Below, piece by piece: positions 16,657 to 27,437 of a stretch of DNA of 64,000 nucleotides. A program made the translations under genes and the position numbers. Within the stretch, counting starts at the first letter, position 1. Every line of letters starts with the position of its first letter. The stretch is from Brevibacillus ruminantium (GTDB taxonomy: Bacteria; Bacillota; Bacilli; Brevibacillales; Brevibacillaceae): positions 3,670,501 to 3,734,500 of the forward strand of contig NZ_CP098755.1 in assembly GCF_023746555.1 (NCBI RefSeq). Direction: 5' to 3'. Under the pieces are notes generated by a model, which saw only the letters and a list, made by a program, of their open reading frames with translations, searched no databases and had not been told where the DNA came from.

Positions 16657-18259
16657 ATCCCGTTTCCCAATCCGGCCACATTTCCGGTGCCGGAGCCGTT
16701 GCCGAGCCGGGTGAGGAAGGATATGCCGTTTGATAGGAGTGCTGCTGATACATGCTTACCTGGTCTTCGGAGCAGGGGATTGATTCATAATCATACGGCG
16801 TGATCTGTCTATCATCAGATGAGCAGGAGGAAGAATCCTCATGTTTTCTACGCCTTCTTCTGCGTGATGGTCTCGCTGACGAATGCTCCCGCTCTTCGTA
16901 GTACGGATGCACGAACGGCATGTTTGGCATAGTCTCTGGCATGACATGGGGCATGATGTTGGAGTACGGCATCATATTCGGCATTGTTTCCGGCATGACA
17001 TAGGGTACGATGTTGGGATGCGGCATCATGTTCGGCATCATGTTCGGCATCGTCTCCGGCATGACATAGGGCATGATGTTAGGATGCGGCACCATGGGCG
17101 ACAAAGATTCCGGCATGACATGAGGCATCATGCCGTGATGCGGCATCATCTCTGGATACCCCATGGGAGGATAGTTTGGCAGCATTTCCGGCAAGGTCTC
17201 AGCCTCAACACGCGGCAGTGGATGTACCAAAAACGGTGGACGTCCACATGGCGGGCATGGACGCAGATTTGGCAGATAGGTTTGCTGCGGCAGTACTTGC
17301 GGATAGGACGGCACGGGCGGATAAGGCAGCGGTTGCGCTGGGCTCACATGTGCCGGCGGCATCATGGGCGGCATTGGCCGAGTTGGACTTTGCGGCACCT
17401 GCGGAATCGTCTCCAGCGGGCTGACCTGCGTACGTGGGAATGGCACCGGTGTTGGCGGCTGCAGCGGCGGCATTGGTCGAGTTGGCTTTTGAGGCACTTG
17501 TGGAGTCATCTCAAACGGACTGACCTGCGTACGTGGCAACGGTGCCGGTGTTGGCGGCTGCATAGGTGGCATTGGCAAAGTGGGCTTTTGCGGAGTCGTC
17601 TCCAGCGGACTGACCTGCGTACGTGGCATTGGCGCCGGTGCCAGCGGCTCAAATGGCTTCTCTTTGGCAGGCGGTTGTGGAGGCAATGGAACAATCTTCG
17701 GCGGGGTCGGTGGCATGATGGGCCTCGGAATAGGCGGTGAAATCGCTTCCGGCGAGACCCGCTGCTGCGGACGCGGAAGTGCTGGCGGTGTTGGTGGCAG
17801 GGCTTGAGGCATGGGTGGCAGTGCCATCGGCGTTTCCATTTCCGCCTCAATCTTCACGTTTTCTTCCATCTCTGGCTCCAGCTCTTCTTCTTTTTCCATC
17901 TCCTCTACTCCCAGTTCTTCCATTTCCCGTTCTTCTTCCGGTGTTTCCATAGGTCTGCCCTCAATTCGCTCGGGCACTTCCGGTACAGGTACAATCGGTC
18001 GCTCCTTCACTTCAGGCGACAGATTTTCCATCCGATTTGGACTTTCATTCATTTGTGGAGATTCACTGGAAGGGGAAGGGGGCGTCGGTCTTGGCCGCAC
18101 AGGTGTACCCTTCGCTGGAATCTTTACCCGCAATCCAGGATAGATGAGATCAGGATTTTTTATTTGACTGTTCAGGCGAAGCAGCTCTTTAAAGTCGACT
18201 CCATATCTTTTTGCGATTTTCCACATGGTATCGCCTTTTTGCACTACATGGATTCTCAC
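16637..18259 (-). CDS. safA: Spore coat assembly protein SafA, LysM and Pro/Met-rich
   Basis: SafA is the hub of the inner coat; its LysM domain binds spore cortex and it interacts with SpoVID. The GTG at 18257-18259 has GGAGGAGAA upstream and places the LysM domain at the very N-terminus (IHVVQKGDTMWKIAKRYGVD, residues 2-21, ending in IYPGLRVKIP), as in SafA. The remaining roughly 490 residues are acidic, then Pro-rich repeats (PRTQVSP, three times), then Met/Pro-rich repeats (VMPETMPNMM), then an Arg/Lys cluster. Such low-complexity tails are usual in coat proteins. It lies downstream of pheA as in B. subtilis. Confidence 0.85.
   Translation of the reverse strand: MRIHVVQKGDTMWKIAKRYGVDFKELLRLNSQIKNPDLIYPGLRVKIPAKGTPVRPRPTPPSPSSESPQMNESPNRMENLSPEVKERPIVPVPEVPERIEGRPMETPEEEREMEELGVEEMEKEEELEPEMEENVKIEAEMETPMALPPMPQALPPTPPALPRPQQRVSPEAISPPIPRPIMPPTPPKIVPLPPQPPAKEKPFEPLAPAPMPRTQVSPLETTPQKPTLPMPPMQPPTPAPLPRTQVSPFEMTPQVPQKPTRPMPPLQPPTPVPFPRTQVSPLETIPQVPQSPTRPMPPMMPPAHVSPAQPLPYPPVPSYPQVLPQQTYLPNLRPCPPCGRPPFLVHPLPRVEAETLPEMLPNYPPMGYPEMMPHHGMMPHVMPESLSPMVPHPNIMPYVMPETMPNMMPNMMPHPNIVPYVMPETMPNMMPYSNIMPHVMPETMPNMPFVHPYYEEREHSSARPSRRRRRRKHEDSSSCSSDDRQITPYDYESIPCSEDQVSMYQQHSYQTAYPSSPGSATAPAPEMWPDWETGYDESPS
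16925..17150 (-). repeat. Met/Pro-rich coding repeats in safA
   Basis: Several imperfect copies of a unit of about 19-23 residues built on NIMPYVMPETMPNMM. In DNA the motif GGCATGACATAGGG/GGCATCATG recurs on the plus strand. Confidence 0.75.
17350..17650 (-). repeat. Pro-rich coding repeats in safA
   Basis: Three copies of a 30-33 residue unit containing PRTQVSP, with TGACCTGCGTACGTGG on the plus strand near 17422, 17521 and 17611. Confidence 0.8.
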
Positions 18260-18290
18260 TGTTTCTCCTCCCTCTGGAAAACTCCCTACC

Positions 18291-18485
18291 ATGATATGCA
18301 CCCATGGGCTTTTTGCTCCCCCTCTCGAAATCAAGCTGCGCCCATCTTCGCATAAAAGTTGTCACGTTCCCATTTGAACTGGCTACGTGGACAGCTGAGC
18401 TCATCATTAGAAGAACTTGGCTTATCGACAAGTCAAATAGCGAAAACGCGTTAGCGAAATTAAACTTTCCGCAGGTACAAAAAAA
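18291..18485 (-). promoter_or_regulatory. safA upstream region: element shared with spoVID plus sigma-E-like -10
   Basis: Directly after the pheA terminator T-tract the minus strand has GTAC, then GAAAGT-N-TAATTTCGCTAACGCG, and later GCCAAGTT-N-TTCTAAT (to about 18405). All recur in the same order ahead of spoVID. About 30 nt before the safA start, CATATCAT (18291-18298) followed by GGTAGGGA resembles a sigma-E -10 and also recurs at spoVID. The nature of the element (promoter, leader RNA or remnant) is not known. Confidence 0.5.
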
Positions 18486-18509
18486 GCCGCCCGCCTGAAC
18501 GCGGACAGC
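18479..18509 (-). terminator. pheA terminator
   Basis: Minus strand GCTGTCCGC and GCGGGCGGC arms, nine pairs with two G-T, then seven T, 16 nt past the pheA stop. Confidence 0.82.
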
Positions 18510-18524
18510 CAAATATGAACCAGC

Positions 18525-19385
18525 CTAGTTTGCTTTATAAATGTAAGACGGATACGTGCCAAGCTGTCTAACCTGACAGCCCAGTGCTTCAATCTCCGCA
18601 AATGCTCCGGGAAGCAGAATCTCATCCACTTTTTGCTCAATATCGATGACAAAATAATAACTGCCCAGCCCTTTTTTCGTGGGTCGGGACTCGATTTTGG
18701 ACAGGTTGATCTTGCGCCATGCAAAAGCAGCCAACACCTGGTAGAGAGCCCCGGGAAAATCCTCTGGCATGCTTAATAAAATGGTTGTCTTTTCCTTGGG
18801 TGAAACGGGCAACACCAGTGGTTCCGTACCGATCAACCAAAATCGGGTGTAGTTATTGGAATAGTCTTGAATCTCCTGCCAAGCGAAAGAAAGCGGGTAA
18901 ATCTCGGGATTTAACCGAGTACCGATGGCCGCCCAAAGTTCTTCTGGATGCTCGCTGACAATTTGTGCGGCTTTTGCTGTACTGTTCGTGTACTCAATCA
19001 CAGCGTTGGGCAATTGCTCGCGAATAAAATTATGGCATTGGGCAATGGCATGTGGATGAGACAGAATTCGCTCGATTGCCGACAATTCAAGCGGCACCTC
19101 ACGGCGAGCAACCAGCAAATGCTGGGATATCGGCAACGCCAGCTCTCCCAAAATCGGCAAATCGACTTCATGTATCAGCCAATCCAGTGCGGAGTTTACG
19201 GTACCCTCAATTGTATTTTCGATCGGAACAACCCCGTAGTTCACTTCATGATTGGCTACGGCTGTGATCACATCAATGATGCTCGGATACGGCAAGTGTT
19301 GAAACCGCTGTTCGGCGGTCAAAGCACGCGCTGCTTCCTCACTGAAGGTTCCGTGCGGTCCTAAGAATGCTAGCTTCTTCTCCAT
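18525..19385 (-). CDS. pheA: Prephenate dehydratase
   Basis: This enzyme converts prephenate to phenylpyruvate in phenylalanine synthesis. The 286-residue product has the catalytic PDT domain (FLGPHGTFSEEA at 6-17, PIENTIEGTVNSALD, and the TRF catalytic motif in NNYTRFWLIG) and a C-terminal ACT domain for phenylalanine feedback (ESRPTKKGLGSYYFVIDIE). The ATG at 19383-19385 with AGGAG 7 nt upstream is preferred to longer in-frame starts. It is the last gene of a pheB-hom-thrC-thrB-pheA run. Confidence 0.95.
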   Translation of the reverse strand: MEKKLAFLGPHGTFSEEAARALTAEQRFQHLPYPSIIDVITAVANHEVNYGVVPIENTIEGTVNSALDWLIHEVDLPILGELALPISQHLLVARREVPLELSAIERILSHPHAIAQCHNFIREQLPNAVIEYTNSTAKAAQIVSEHPEELWAAIGTRLNPEIYPLSFAWQEIQDYSNNYTRFWLIGTEPLVLPVSPKEKTTILLSMPEDFPGALYQVLAAFAWRKINLSKIESRPTKKGLGSYYFVIDIEQKVDEILLPGAFAEIEALGCQVRQLGTYPSYIYKAN

Positions 19386-19405
19386 GGTAGTACTCCTATC
19401 CATTT

Positions 19406-20341
19406 TTACTCTCTCTCTTCGAATACTACCTGTGCGCCAAGTTGATCTGGATTTAGTTGCATCGCGCGATAGGAAACGCCTTGTCCGTTCATCACACGCT
19501 CGACAAAGCTGCGTATCTGGTTGCAATTCTCATCTGTTTGATAAAAGCAGAGGATTGTCGGTCCGGCTCCGCTGAGCGTCGCCCCCAAGGCTCCATTCTC
19601 TGTTGCTTCCTGTAAAATCTCCGACAGCCCGGGTACGAGCTCGGCACGATACGGCTGATGCATTCGATCCTTCATCGCCTGGCTCAACAGGTCAAGCCTG
19701 CTATGTGCCAAGGCGGCCACCAGCAGACTGCTATGACCAACATTATAAATCACATCGTGCTTGCTGTACATCGTCGGCAGGACATTTCTAGCCTTTTCCG
19801 TCGACAGCGGAAAATCGGGAATGATCGCCAGCGTCTTCAAACCTGCTGGAGGATCAAAGCGGACGAACGGTATCTCTTCGTGCTCATGCTCTGGCATGCT
19901 TGCGACCACTACACCGCCGAACAGGGACGCGCCTACATTGTCAGGATGTCCTTCTCTCCAGGTTGCCATCCGGAACAACTCTTCACGCGTAAACGGTTCA
20001 CCCGCCAAGTGATTGGCTGCCACGAGTGCACCGACAATAGCCGCTGCACTACTCCCAAGTCCCCGGGTCAGCGGCGCCTCACTGCTGGCACGGATCAACA
20101 GCTCAGGAGCAGGCTGCCCTGCTTTCTGGAACAGATCGGCAGCCACTTCATAGAGCAAATTGCTTTTGTCGAGAGGAACGCCCTGGAGTTCAGGGCCTTC
20201 CACCACAATAGTTGTCAGCTCTGCGATCGACATTTCGATGACGGAATACAATTCAAATGCCATGCCGAGCGTGTCAAATCCAGGGCCGAGATTGGCTGTA
20301 CTTGCCGGTATTCGTACGCGTACTGCAGGGCGTGCAACCAT
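19406..20341 (-). CDS. thrB: Homoserine kinase
   Basis: ThrB phosphorylates homoserine for threonine synthesis. The 311-residue GHMP-family kinase shows IPASTANLGPGFDTLG at 11-26, the ATP-binding PLTRGLGSSAAAIVGAL (about 89-105) and a C-terminal GATLSGAGPTIL. Its ATG overlaps the thrC stop (TGATG), so the two are translationally coupled. Confidence 0.97.
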   Translation of the reverse strand: MVARPAVRVRIPASTANLGPGFDTLGMAFELYSVIEMSIAELTTIVVEGPELQGVPLDKSNLLYEVAADLFQKAGQPAPELLIRASSEAPLTRGLGSSAAAIVGALVAANHLAGEPFTREELFRMATWREGHPDNVGASLFGGVVVASMPEHEHEEIPFVRFDPPAGLKTLAIIPDFPLSTEKARNVLPTMYSKHDVIYNVGHSSLLVAALAHSRLDLLSQAMKDRMHQPYRAELVPGLSEILQEATENGALGATLSGAGPTILCFYQTDENCNQIRSFVERVMNGQGVSYRAMQLNPDQLGAQVVFEERE

Positions 20342-21438
20342 CAGGCCTCCCCTGCTTTCTCACCGATCAGAGACATTACCGCATCGCGAGTCGCCGGAAC
20401 AGAGCGTGGCTCTTCTCCTACCAGCTTCAAGGCTATATTGGGGTCTTTCAAGCCGTTTCCTGTCAATACACAGGCAACTTTTACATCCGCCGGTATTTTT
20501 CCTTGTTTACGTGCTTTGATCACACCTGCTACGGAAGCGGCAGAGGCTGGTTCACAGAAAATCCCCTCATATTTGGCCAACATCTGATACGCCTCTAGAA
20601 TCTCTTCATCCGTCACGCTGTCGACCAGTCCTGCTGACTCAGAAACAGCCCGCAGCGCTCCTTCTTTGCTGGCCGGGTTACCGATACGGATCGCCGTTGC
20701 GATCGTTTCCGGGTTTTCCACGGTCTCGCCAAGCACCAGAGGCGCCGCGCCAGCTGCCTGAAAGCCGTACATTTTAGGCAAGCTTTTAATCAGTCCTTTT
20801 TCATGGTACTCGGTAAATCCTTTCCAGTAGGCCGTAATATTGCCTGCGTTCCCTACCGGGATGGCCAGAATATCCGGAGCCTGCCCCAAAGCATCGCAAA
20901 TCTCGAATGCAGATGTTTTTTGTCCCTCGATTCGATACGGGTTGACGGAGTTTACTAGGGTAATGGGTTCAGATGCTGTAATATCACGGACAATTCGCAG
21001 TGCTTCATCAAAATTTCCATCGATGGCAATCACCTCGGCCCCGTACGCAATCGCTTGCGCCAATTTACCCAAGGCGATGTTGCCGCTTGGAATCAGAACG
21101 ATGCAGCGAAGTCCTGCCCTCGCAGCATACGCAGCGGCAGCAGCCGAAGTATTTCCGGTAGAAGCACACATAATCGTTTGACTTCCTTCTTCGACTGCCT
21201 TGGCTACCGCCATGACCATACCCCTGTCTTTAAAGGAGCCCGTAGGGTTCAGCCCCTCGTACTTGACATACAGCTCGACACCCAGCTTTTCACTGAGGTT
21301 GGGCGCATGGATCAGTGGGGTGCTTCCTTCGTGGAGGCTGATCAACGGCGTTTTATCCGTAATTGGCAAAAAGTTGCGGTATCTTTCCAGAATGCCAGTG
21401 TGGCGGCTAATGGTTAACTGTGATGGTGCTTGACTCAT
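20341..21438 (-). CDS. thrC: Threonine synthase
   Basis: ThrC is the PLP enzyme that turns O-phosphohomoserine into threonine. The 365-residue product has the Schiff-base lysine in [10 protein letters not shown] (about residue 69), the phosphate-binding glycine-rich loop AIPVGNAGN, and [18 protein letters not shown]. Spacing to hom is 3 nt, and GAGGAGGAGAA precedes the ATG. Confidence 0.97.
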   Translation of the reverse strand: MSQAPSQLTISRHTGILERYRNFLPITDKTPLISLHEGSTPLIHAPNLSEKLGVELYVKYEGLNPTGSFKDRGMVMAVAKAVEEGSQTIMCASTGNTSAAAAAYAARAGLRCIVLIPSGNIALGKLAQAIAYGAEVIAIDGNFDEALRIVRDITASEPITLVNSVNPYRIEGQKTSAFEICDALGQAPDILAIPVGNAGNITAYWKGFTEYHEKGLIKSLPKMYGFQAAGAAPLVLGETVENPETIATAIRIGNPASKEGALRAVSESAGLVDSVTDEEILEAYQMLAKYEGIFCEPASAASVAGVIKARKQGKIPADVKVACVLTGNGLKDPNIALKLVGEEPRSVPATRDAVMSLIGEKAGEA

Positions 21439-21441
21439 GGG

Positions 21442-22740
21442 TTATTCTCCTCCCTCTACCCGATAGCAGCTTTTAATTTCCTCAACGATCTCCATACCTT
21501 GCAGATAGGAGAGGACGCTTTCCATATCGCTCTTGGCAGCCAGGTGAGACACCAGGATGATCTCTGCTTGTTTGCCTTGGTTATACGGCTGCTGAAGCAC
21601 CTGCTCCAAGGAGATATTTTTCTCCGCCAGATGCTGGGTAATCTGTGCCAATACGCCTCGCTTGTCGGCCACAATCATGCGCAGAAAATATTTCGATAGC
21701 TTCTGACTGTCTTCTTTCAGGACTTTTTCTTTATAAGGAGCGACGACACCGCGTCCGTTTACACCCAGTTTCATGTTTTTCACCACGGTGACCAGATCCG
21801 AAACAACTGCGGTAGCCGTCGGCAGCTCTCCTGCACCCGGTCCGTAAAACATGGTTTCCCCGACTGCTTCCCCGTGAACGTAAACAGCGTTGAATACACC
21901 ATTCACTGATGCCAACGGGTGGTTTTTTACCACCATAGTCGGCTGTACGCTCACCTCGATTGCATCCCCGTCACGGCGCGCCAGTCCAAGCAATTTCACT
22001 TCGTAGCCCAGCTTTTTGCCGTAAGCGATATCCGCTTTGGAGACGCCGCTGATGCCTTTCACATCCACGTCCTCCAGCTTCATCGGGACCCGGAAACCCA
22101 GCGTGGCAAGGATTGCCATTTTCCGGGCCGCGTCAAATCCTTCCACATCAGAGGTCGGATCAGCTTCTGCGTAGCCCAGCGCTTGCGCTTCCTTCAGAAC
22201 TTCTGCGTAATCCGCGCCCTCTTGGCTCATTTTGGTCAAAATATAGTTCGTCGTCCCATTGACGATTCCCATCATTTTGGTGATGCGGTCCGAAGCAAAG
22301 CCTTCCACCAGAGCGCGAAGGATCGGGATCCCCCCTGCTACACTTGCTTCATAAAAGACATCACAGCCTTTTTCCTCTGCTTTTTGCAAAATTTCAGCAC
22401 CATGCAGGGCCATCAGGTCTTTATTGGCAGTCACCACATGCTTGCCTCGTTCCAGAGCCGCCAGAATGTACTCTTTGGCCGGTGAGATGCCGCCGATTAC
22501 CTCGACGACAACATCGATGTTCTCATCATTCAGCAGTTCATCTGCATTCGTCGTAACCAACTCGTTCATTGCCGCGATGTTGCGGGACTTATCAGCGTTT
22601 TGCACGAGTATCCTGGCTATCTCGATACCCAAACCCGTTTGCTTTTGCAAATCCTCCTGATGAGCTTGCACAATACGCACTACTCCGGTTCCAACCGTCC
22701 CGAACCCCATCAGTCCCACACGTACATTCTTCTTCTCCAT
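21442..22740 (-). CDS. hom: Homoserine dehydrogenase
   Basis: Hom reduces aspartate semialdehyde to homoserine, the branch point for threonine and methionine. The 432-residue product has the NAD(P)-binding GFGTVGTGVVRIV (about 13-25), the catalytic homoserine-dehydrogenase domain (NGTTNYILTKM, YAEADPTSDVEGFDA) and a C-terminal ACT domain (about 350-430, GVLAQITQHLAEKNISLEQV) for threonine feedback. GAGGAGGAAA precedes the ATG. It heads the hom-thrC-thrB block. Confidence 0.97.
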   Translation of the reverse strand: MEKKNVRVGLMGFGTVGTGVVRIVQAHQEDLQKQTGLGIEIARILVQNADKSRNIAAMNELVTTNADELLNDENIDVVVEVIGGISPAKEYILAALERGKHVVTANKDLMALHGAEILQKAEEKGCDVFYEASVAGGIPILRALVEGFASDRITKMMGIVNGTTNYILTKMSQEGADYAEVLKEAQALGYAEADPTSDVEGFDAARKMAILATLGFRVPMKLEDVDVKGISGVSKADIAYGKKLGYEVKLLGLARRDGDAIEVSVQPTMVVKNHPLASVNGVFNAVYVHGEAVGETMFYGPGAGELPTATAVVSDLVTVVKNMKLGVNGRGVVAPYKEKVLKEDSQKLSKYFLRMIVADKRGVLAQITQHLAEKNISLEQVLQQPYNQGKQAEIILVSHLAAKSDMESVLSYLQGMEIVEEIKSCYRVEGGE

Positions 22741-22764
22741 ATGATTTCCTCCTCTAGTTGCCCT

Positions 22765-23208
22765 TTACCCGCGTCCGACAATCATCGCTTTGCGAACGCC
22801 GTTTATCTCTTGCAAGCCTTCCAGAAACTCCGTGCTCGAAACCCTCAGATTGGCCATGTCAACCGACAAGGTAATATTGGCAATTCCCTGCAACGGGATG
22901 GTCTGGTTGATTGTCAGTACGTTGCCTCCCAGGTCAGCGACATATTGCAGAACCCGCGACAGCAACCCAGAACGGTGCTCCAATGCGAAGGTAATCGTCA
23001 TGATTTTCTCACTCATCATCGCATTAAAGGGAAAGATACTGTCCTTGTACTTGTAAAAAGCACTCCTGCTCAGTCCGACGCGTTCCACTGCCTCGTTTAC
23101 CGTATCCACCTGGCCGGATTCAAGCAGTTTTTTTGCCTCAATCGTCTTTGAAATCGATTCAGGCAAGATGTCTGCTCTTATCAGATAAAAGTTTTCTTCC
23201 CTGTTCAC
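22765..23208 (-). CDS. pheB: ACT domain protein PheB
   Basis: The 147-residue protein has an N-terminal helix-turn-helix-like region (VNEAVERVGLSRSAFYKYKD) and a C-terminal ACT domain (SEKIMTITFALEHRSGLLSR and following). In B. subtilis pheB lies beside pheA and obg; the role is presumed regulatory in aromatic or branched-chain metabolism. The start is a GTG at 23206-23208 with AGGAGG 10 nt upstream. Here hom, thrC and thrB are inserted between pheB and pheA. Confidence 0.92.
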   Translation of the reverse strand: MNREENFYLIRADILPESISKTIEAKKLLESGQVDTVNEAVERVGLSRSAFYKYKDSIFPFNAMMSEKIMTITFALEHRSGLLSRVLQYVADLGGNVLTINQTIPLQGIANITLSVDMANLRVSSTEFLEGLQEINGVRKAMIVGRG

Positions 23209-23400
23209 CCTCTATTGTCCTCCTGAGAAAAACAGTTGTACTTATATAGGGGACATTATAGACCATTACGCTCCGTCTGACAATCCTTTCTGTGATTTTT
23301 TTCCCTTTTTCGACAAGCTTCCCTTCCTCGTTCTTCACATGAGAGCTCCTTCCTTCGCACAGACTATAGCTGATCATGCGATGAATCGAGGTGAATGACA

Positions 23401-23553
23401 ATGGGCGGACGCGGCAAATCTGACAAGTCTCAGCGCCGAAACAATTACCCTGCGGGCAAGCCAAGTGATTTGGATCAGTTTGGGGATAACACCCGTGGCA
23501 AAAGGATGGCACAGTCCCCAAATATCTCGGAGAATCCAAGCGGAAACGGATAA
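23401..23553 (+). CDS. Small basic hydrophilic protein, spore-protein-like in composition
   Basis: A 50-residue ORF with GAGGTGA 6 nt before the ATG and a terminator 35 nt past the stop. The product is rich in Gly, Asn, Ser, Arg and Lys (starts MGGRGKSDKSQRRNN, ends NPSGNG), has no hydrophobic segment, and resembles small acid-soluble spore proteins in composition, though I see no family signature. It is transcribed opposite to its neighbours. Call as gene is moderately strong; the spore link is inference. Confidence 0.6.
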   Translation: MGGRGKSDKSQRRNNYPAGKPSDLDQFGDNTRGKRMAQSPNISENPSGNG

Positions 23554-23586
23554 ATGCATGCCGTTGTTTTTCCGTAAAACAAAAAA

Positions 23587-23618
23587 AGTATGCCTGAAAA
23601 ACGGGCATACTTTTCCAT
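23587..23618. terminator. Bidirectional terminator between the small plus-strand gene and the PilZ-like gene
   Basis: AAAAGTATGCC and GGGCATACTTTT arms with A-rich loop, flanked by an A-run upstream and T-run downstream, so it can act on both convergent transcripts. Confidence 0.85.
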
Positions 23619-23670
23619 TTATTCGCTTGACGTTTCTGCTTTAGGATTGGTCCGCGGTGAGAATGTCTCT

Positions 23671-26220
<2,550 letters not shown>

Positions 26221-26281
26221 CCAAACCGATAAGAATTTCTTTCTTCATTCATTGTAACACAGGAACCCCCGGACATAAAGA

Positions 26282-26305
26282 AAACCCAGCAACAAGGCTG
26301 GGTTT
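26282..26305 (-). terminator. rpmA terminator
   Basis: Minus strand AAACCCAGC and GCTGGGTTT arms around CTTGTT, then TTCTTT. It separates the ribosomal genes from spo0B, which has a possible extended -10 (TGTTACAAT) just downstream. Confidence 0.82.
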
Positions 26306-26318
26306 TTCGTTTCCGTAT

Positions 26319-26618
26319 TTACGCTTGAGAAGCGACCGGCTCGATCACCACTTGTTTGCGATCGCGGCCCAGACGCTTGAAGCGAACAACACCGTCTGCA
26401 GTTGCAAACAGAGTGTCGTCTCCGCCTTTCATCACGTTTTCACCTGGGTAAATTTTCGTACCGCGTTGGCGAACGAGGATGTTACCGGCTTTTACGAATT
26501 GACCATCGCCGCGTTTCACACCAAGACGTTTGGCGATCGAGTCGCGACCGTTCTTCGTAGAACCTACCCCTTTTTTGGAGGCGAAGAACTGAAGGTCTAC
26601 AGTAAACAGCATTTTCAT
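26319..26618 (-). CDS. rpmA: Ribosomal protein L27
   Basis: A 99-residue 50S protein reaching the peptidyl-transferase centre. The N-terminal extension [10 protein letters not shown] before [14 protein letters not shown] is the Firmicute type that must be cut off by Prp, with cleavage expected after QFFA. The ATG at 26616-26618 overlaps the prp stop (TAATG) and has GGAGGTG upstream; longer in-frame starts lie inside prp. Confidence 0.97.
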   Translation of the reverse strand: MKMLFTVDLQFFASKKGVGSTKNGRDSIAKRLGVKRGDGQFVKAGNILVRQRGTKIYPGENVMKGGDDTLFATADGVVRFKRLGRDRKQVVIEPVASQA

Positions 26619-26971
26619 TATGAGGCACCTCCTTGCCATTTGTCATCTTGTACCGAAACGTATGATCCGTACTGCTCAGCAACCGCGAGCAAGGCTATAA
26701 CCATGCTCTCCGCCAGCAATTGCTGTTTCTCATGAAGCTGTTCATCCTCCAGGGAGGGAATGCTCCAGCGGAGAAACCCGCCGCCCTGCGGGGCCTGTGT
26801 GACTTGCGGCATGGTGCCGAGCAGAGGGTGAATTGCATTCAAAATGCCGAAGCTAATCGCTGAAACGGCAGAACATACAATGTCCGAGCCATAGGCAGCG
26901 GCATTGGCATGTCCGGAAATGCACACCTCTTTGATTCCGTACGGCGCTCGATTCACGATCACTTCAATCAT
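26618..26971 (-). CDS. prp: Ribosomal-processing cysteine protease Prp
   Basis: Prp removes the N-terminal extension of L27. The 117-residue product has the catalytic pair His21 (SGHANAA) and Cys33 ([10 protein letters not shown]). It lies between rplU and rpmA, the fixed location of the family in Firmicutes, and overlaps rpmA by 1 nt. Confidence 0.95.
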   Translation of the reverse strand: MIEVIVNRAPYGIKEVCISGHANAAAYGSDIVCSAVSAISFGILNAIHPLLGTMPQVTQAPQGGGFLRWSIPSLEDEQLHEKQQLLAESMVIALLAVAEQYGSYVSVQDDKWQGGAS

Positions 26972-26986
26972 GGCCGCTCACCGCAA

Positions 26987-27298
26987 TTAAGCGTTGATCT
27001 TTTCGATCACTACTTTAGTGAACGGTTGACGGTGACCTTGCTTGCGACGGTAGTTTTTCTTGGATTTGTATTTGTACACGATAATTTTTTGGCCTTTACC
27101 GTGTTTTTCTACTTTACCCGTTACCGTTGCGCCAGCTACAGTAGGAGCTCCTGCTGTAACCTTGCCGTCTTTGCTTACAAAGAGAACTTTGTCGAAAGTA
27201 ACAACGTCACCTTCAGTTGCAGTCAGCTTCTCGATAAAGAGAACTGCTCCTTCTTCTACTTTGTACTGTTTTCCACCGGTTTCGATAATAGCGTACAT
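26987..27298 (-). CDS. rplU: Ribosomal protein L21
   Basis: The 103-residue 50S subunit protein begins [17 protein letters not shown] and ends with the RNA-binding [19 protein letters not shown] segment. The ATG at 27296-27298 has GGAGGTG 6 nt upstream; a start three codons earlier is rejected because it overlaps that site. First gene of rplU-prp-rpmA. Confidence 0.97.
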   Translation of the reverse strand: MYAIIETGGKQYKVEEGAVLFIEKLTATEGDVVTFDKVLFVSKDGKVTAGAPTVAGATVTGKVEKHGKGQKIIVYKYKSKKNYRRKQGHRQPFTKVVIEKINA

Positions 27299-27301
27299 TG
27301 T

Positions 27302-27425
27302 GTGCACCTCCTATACTCAGACTCGCCTGTGCAGGTGCGCCGCGCGGGCGTCTTTCCTACCTGGTTCGTGCGGTTACAGTATGCGCGAGGCATAGCTGTA
27401 TAACAACCATTAGGATACCACAGCA
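27302..27425 (-). promoter_or_regulatory. Probable L21 leader (autoregulatory RNA)
   Basis: The 5' untranslated region of rplU is GC-rich, with several inverted segments (for example CGCGCGGCGC and AACCGCACGAACCAGGTAGG on the minus strand). L21 leaders are known in Bacillales at this position. Assignment is from position and general appearance, not a covariance model. Confidence 0.45.
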
Positions 27426-27437
27426 GGAAACGCCCAG

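Noticed and set aside
16925..17650. Regularly spaced repeats that might suggest a CRISPR array
   Set aside because: Repeats are imperfect, multiples of three, and inside the open safA frame; there are no spacers or cas genes.
16883..17740. 285-codon plus-strand frame opposite safA
   Set aside because: His/Arg/Trp-rich nonsense product produced by the Pro/Met repeats of safA read in reverse.
19658..20587. 309-codon plus-strand frame across thrB and thrC
   Set aside because: Antisense shadow of two well-identified enzymes.
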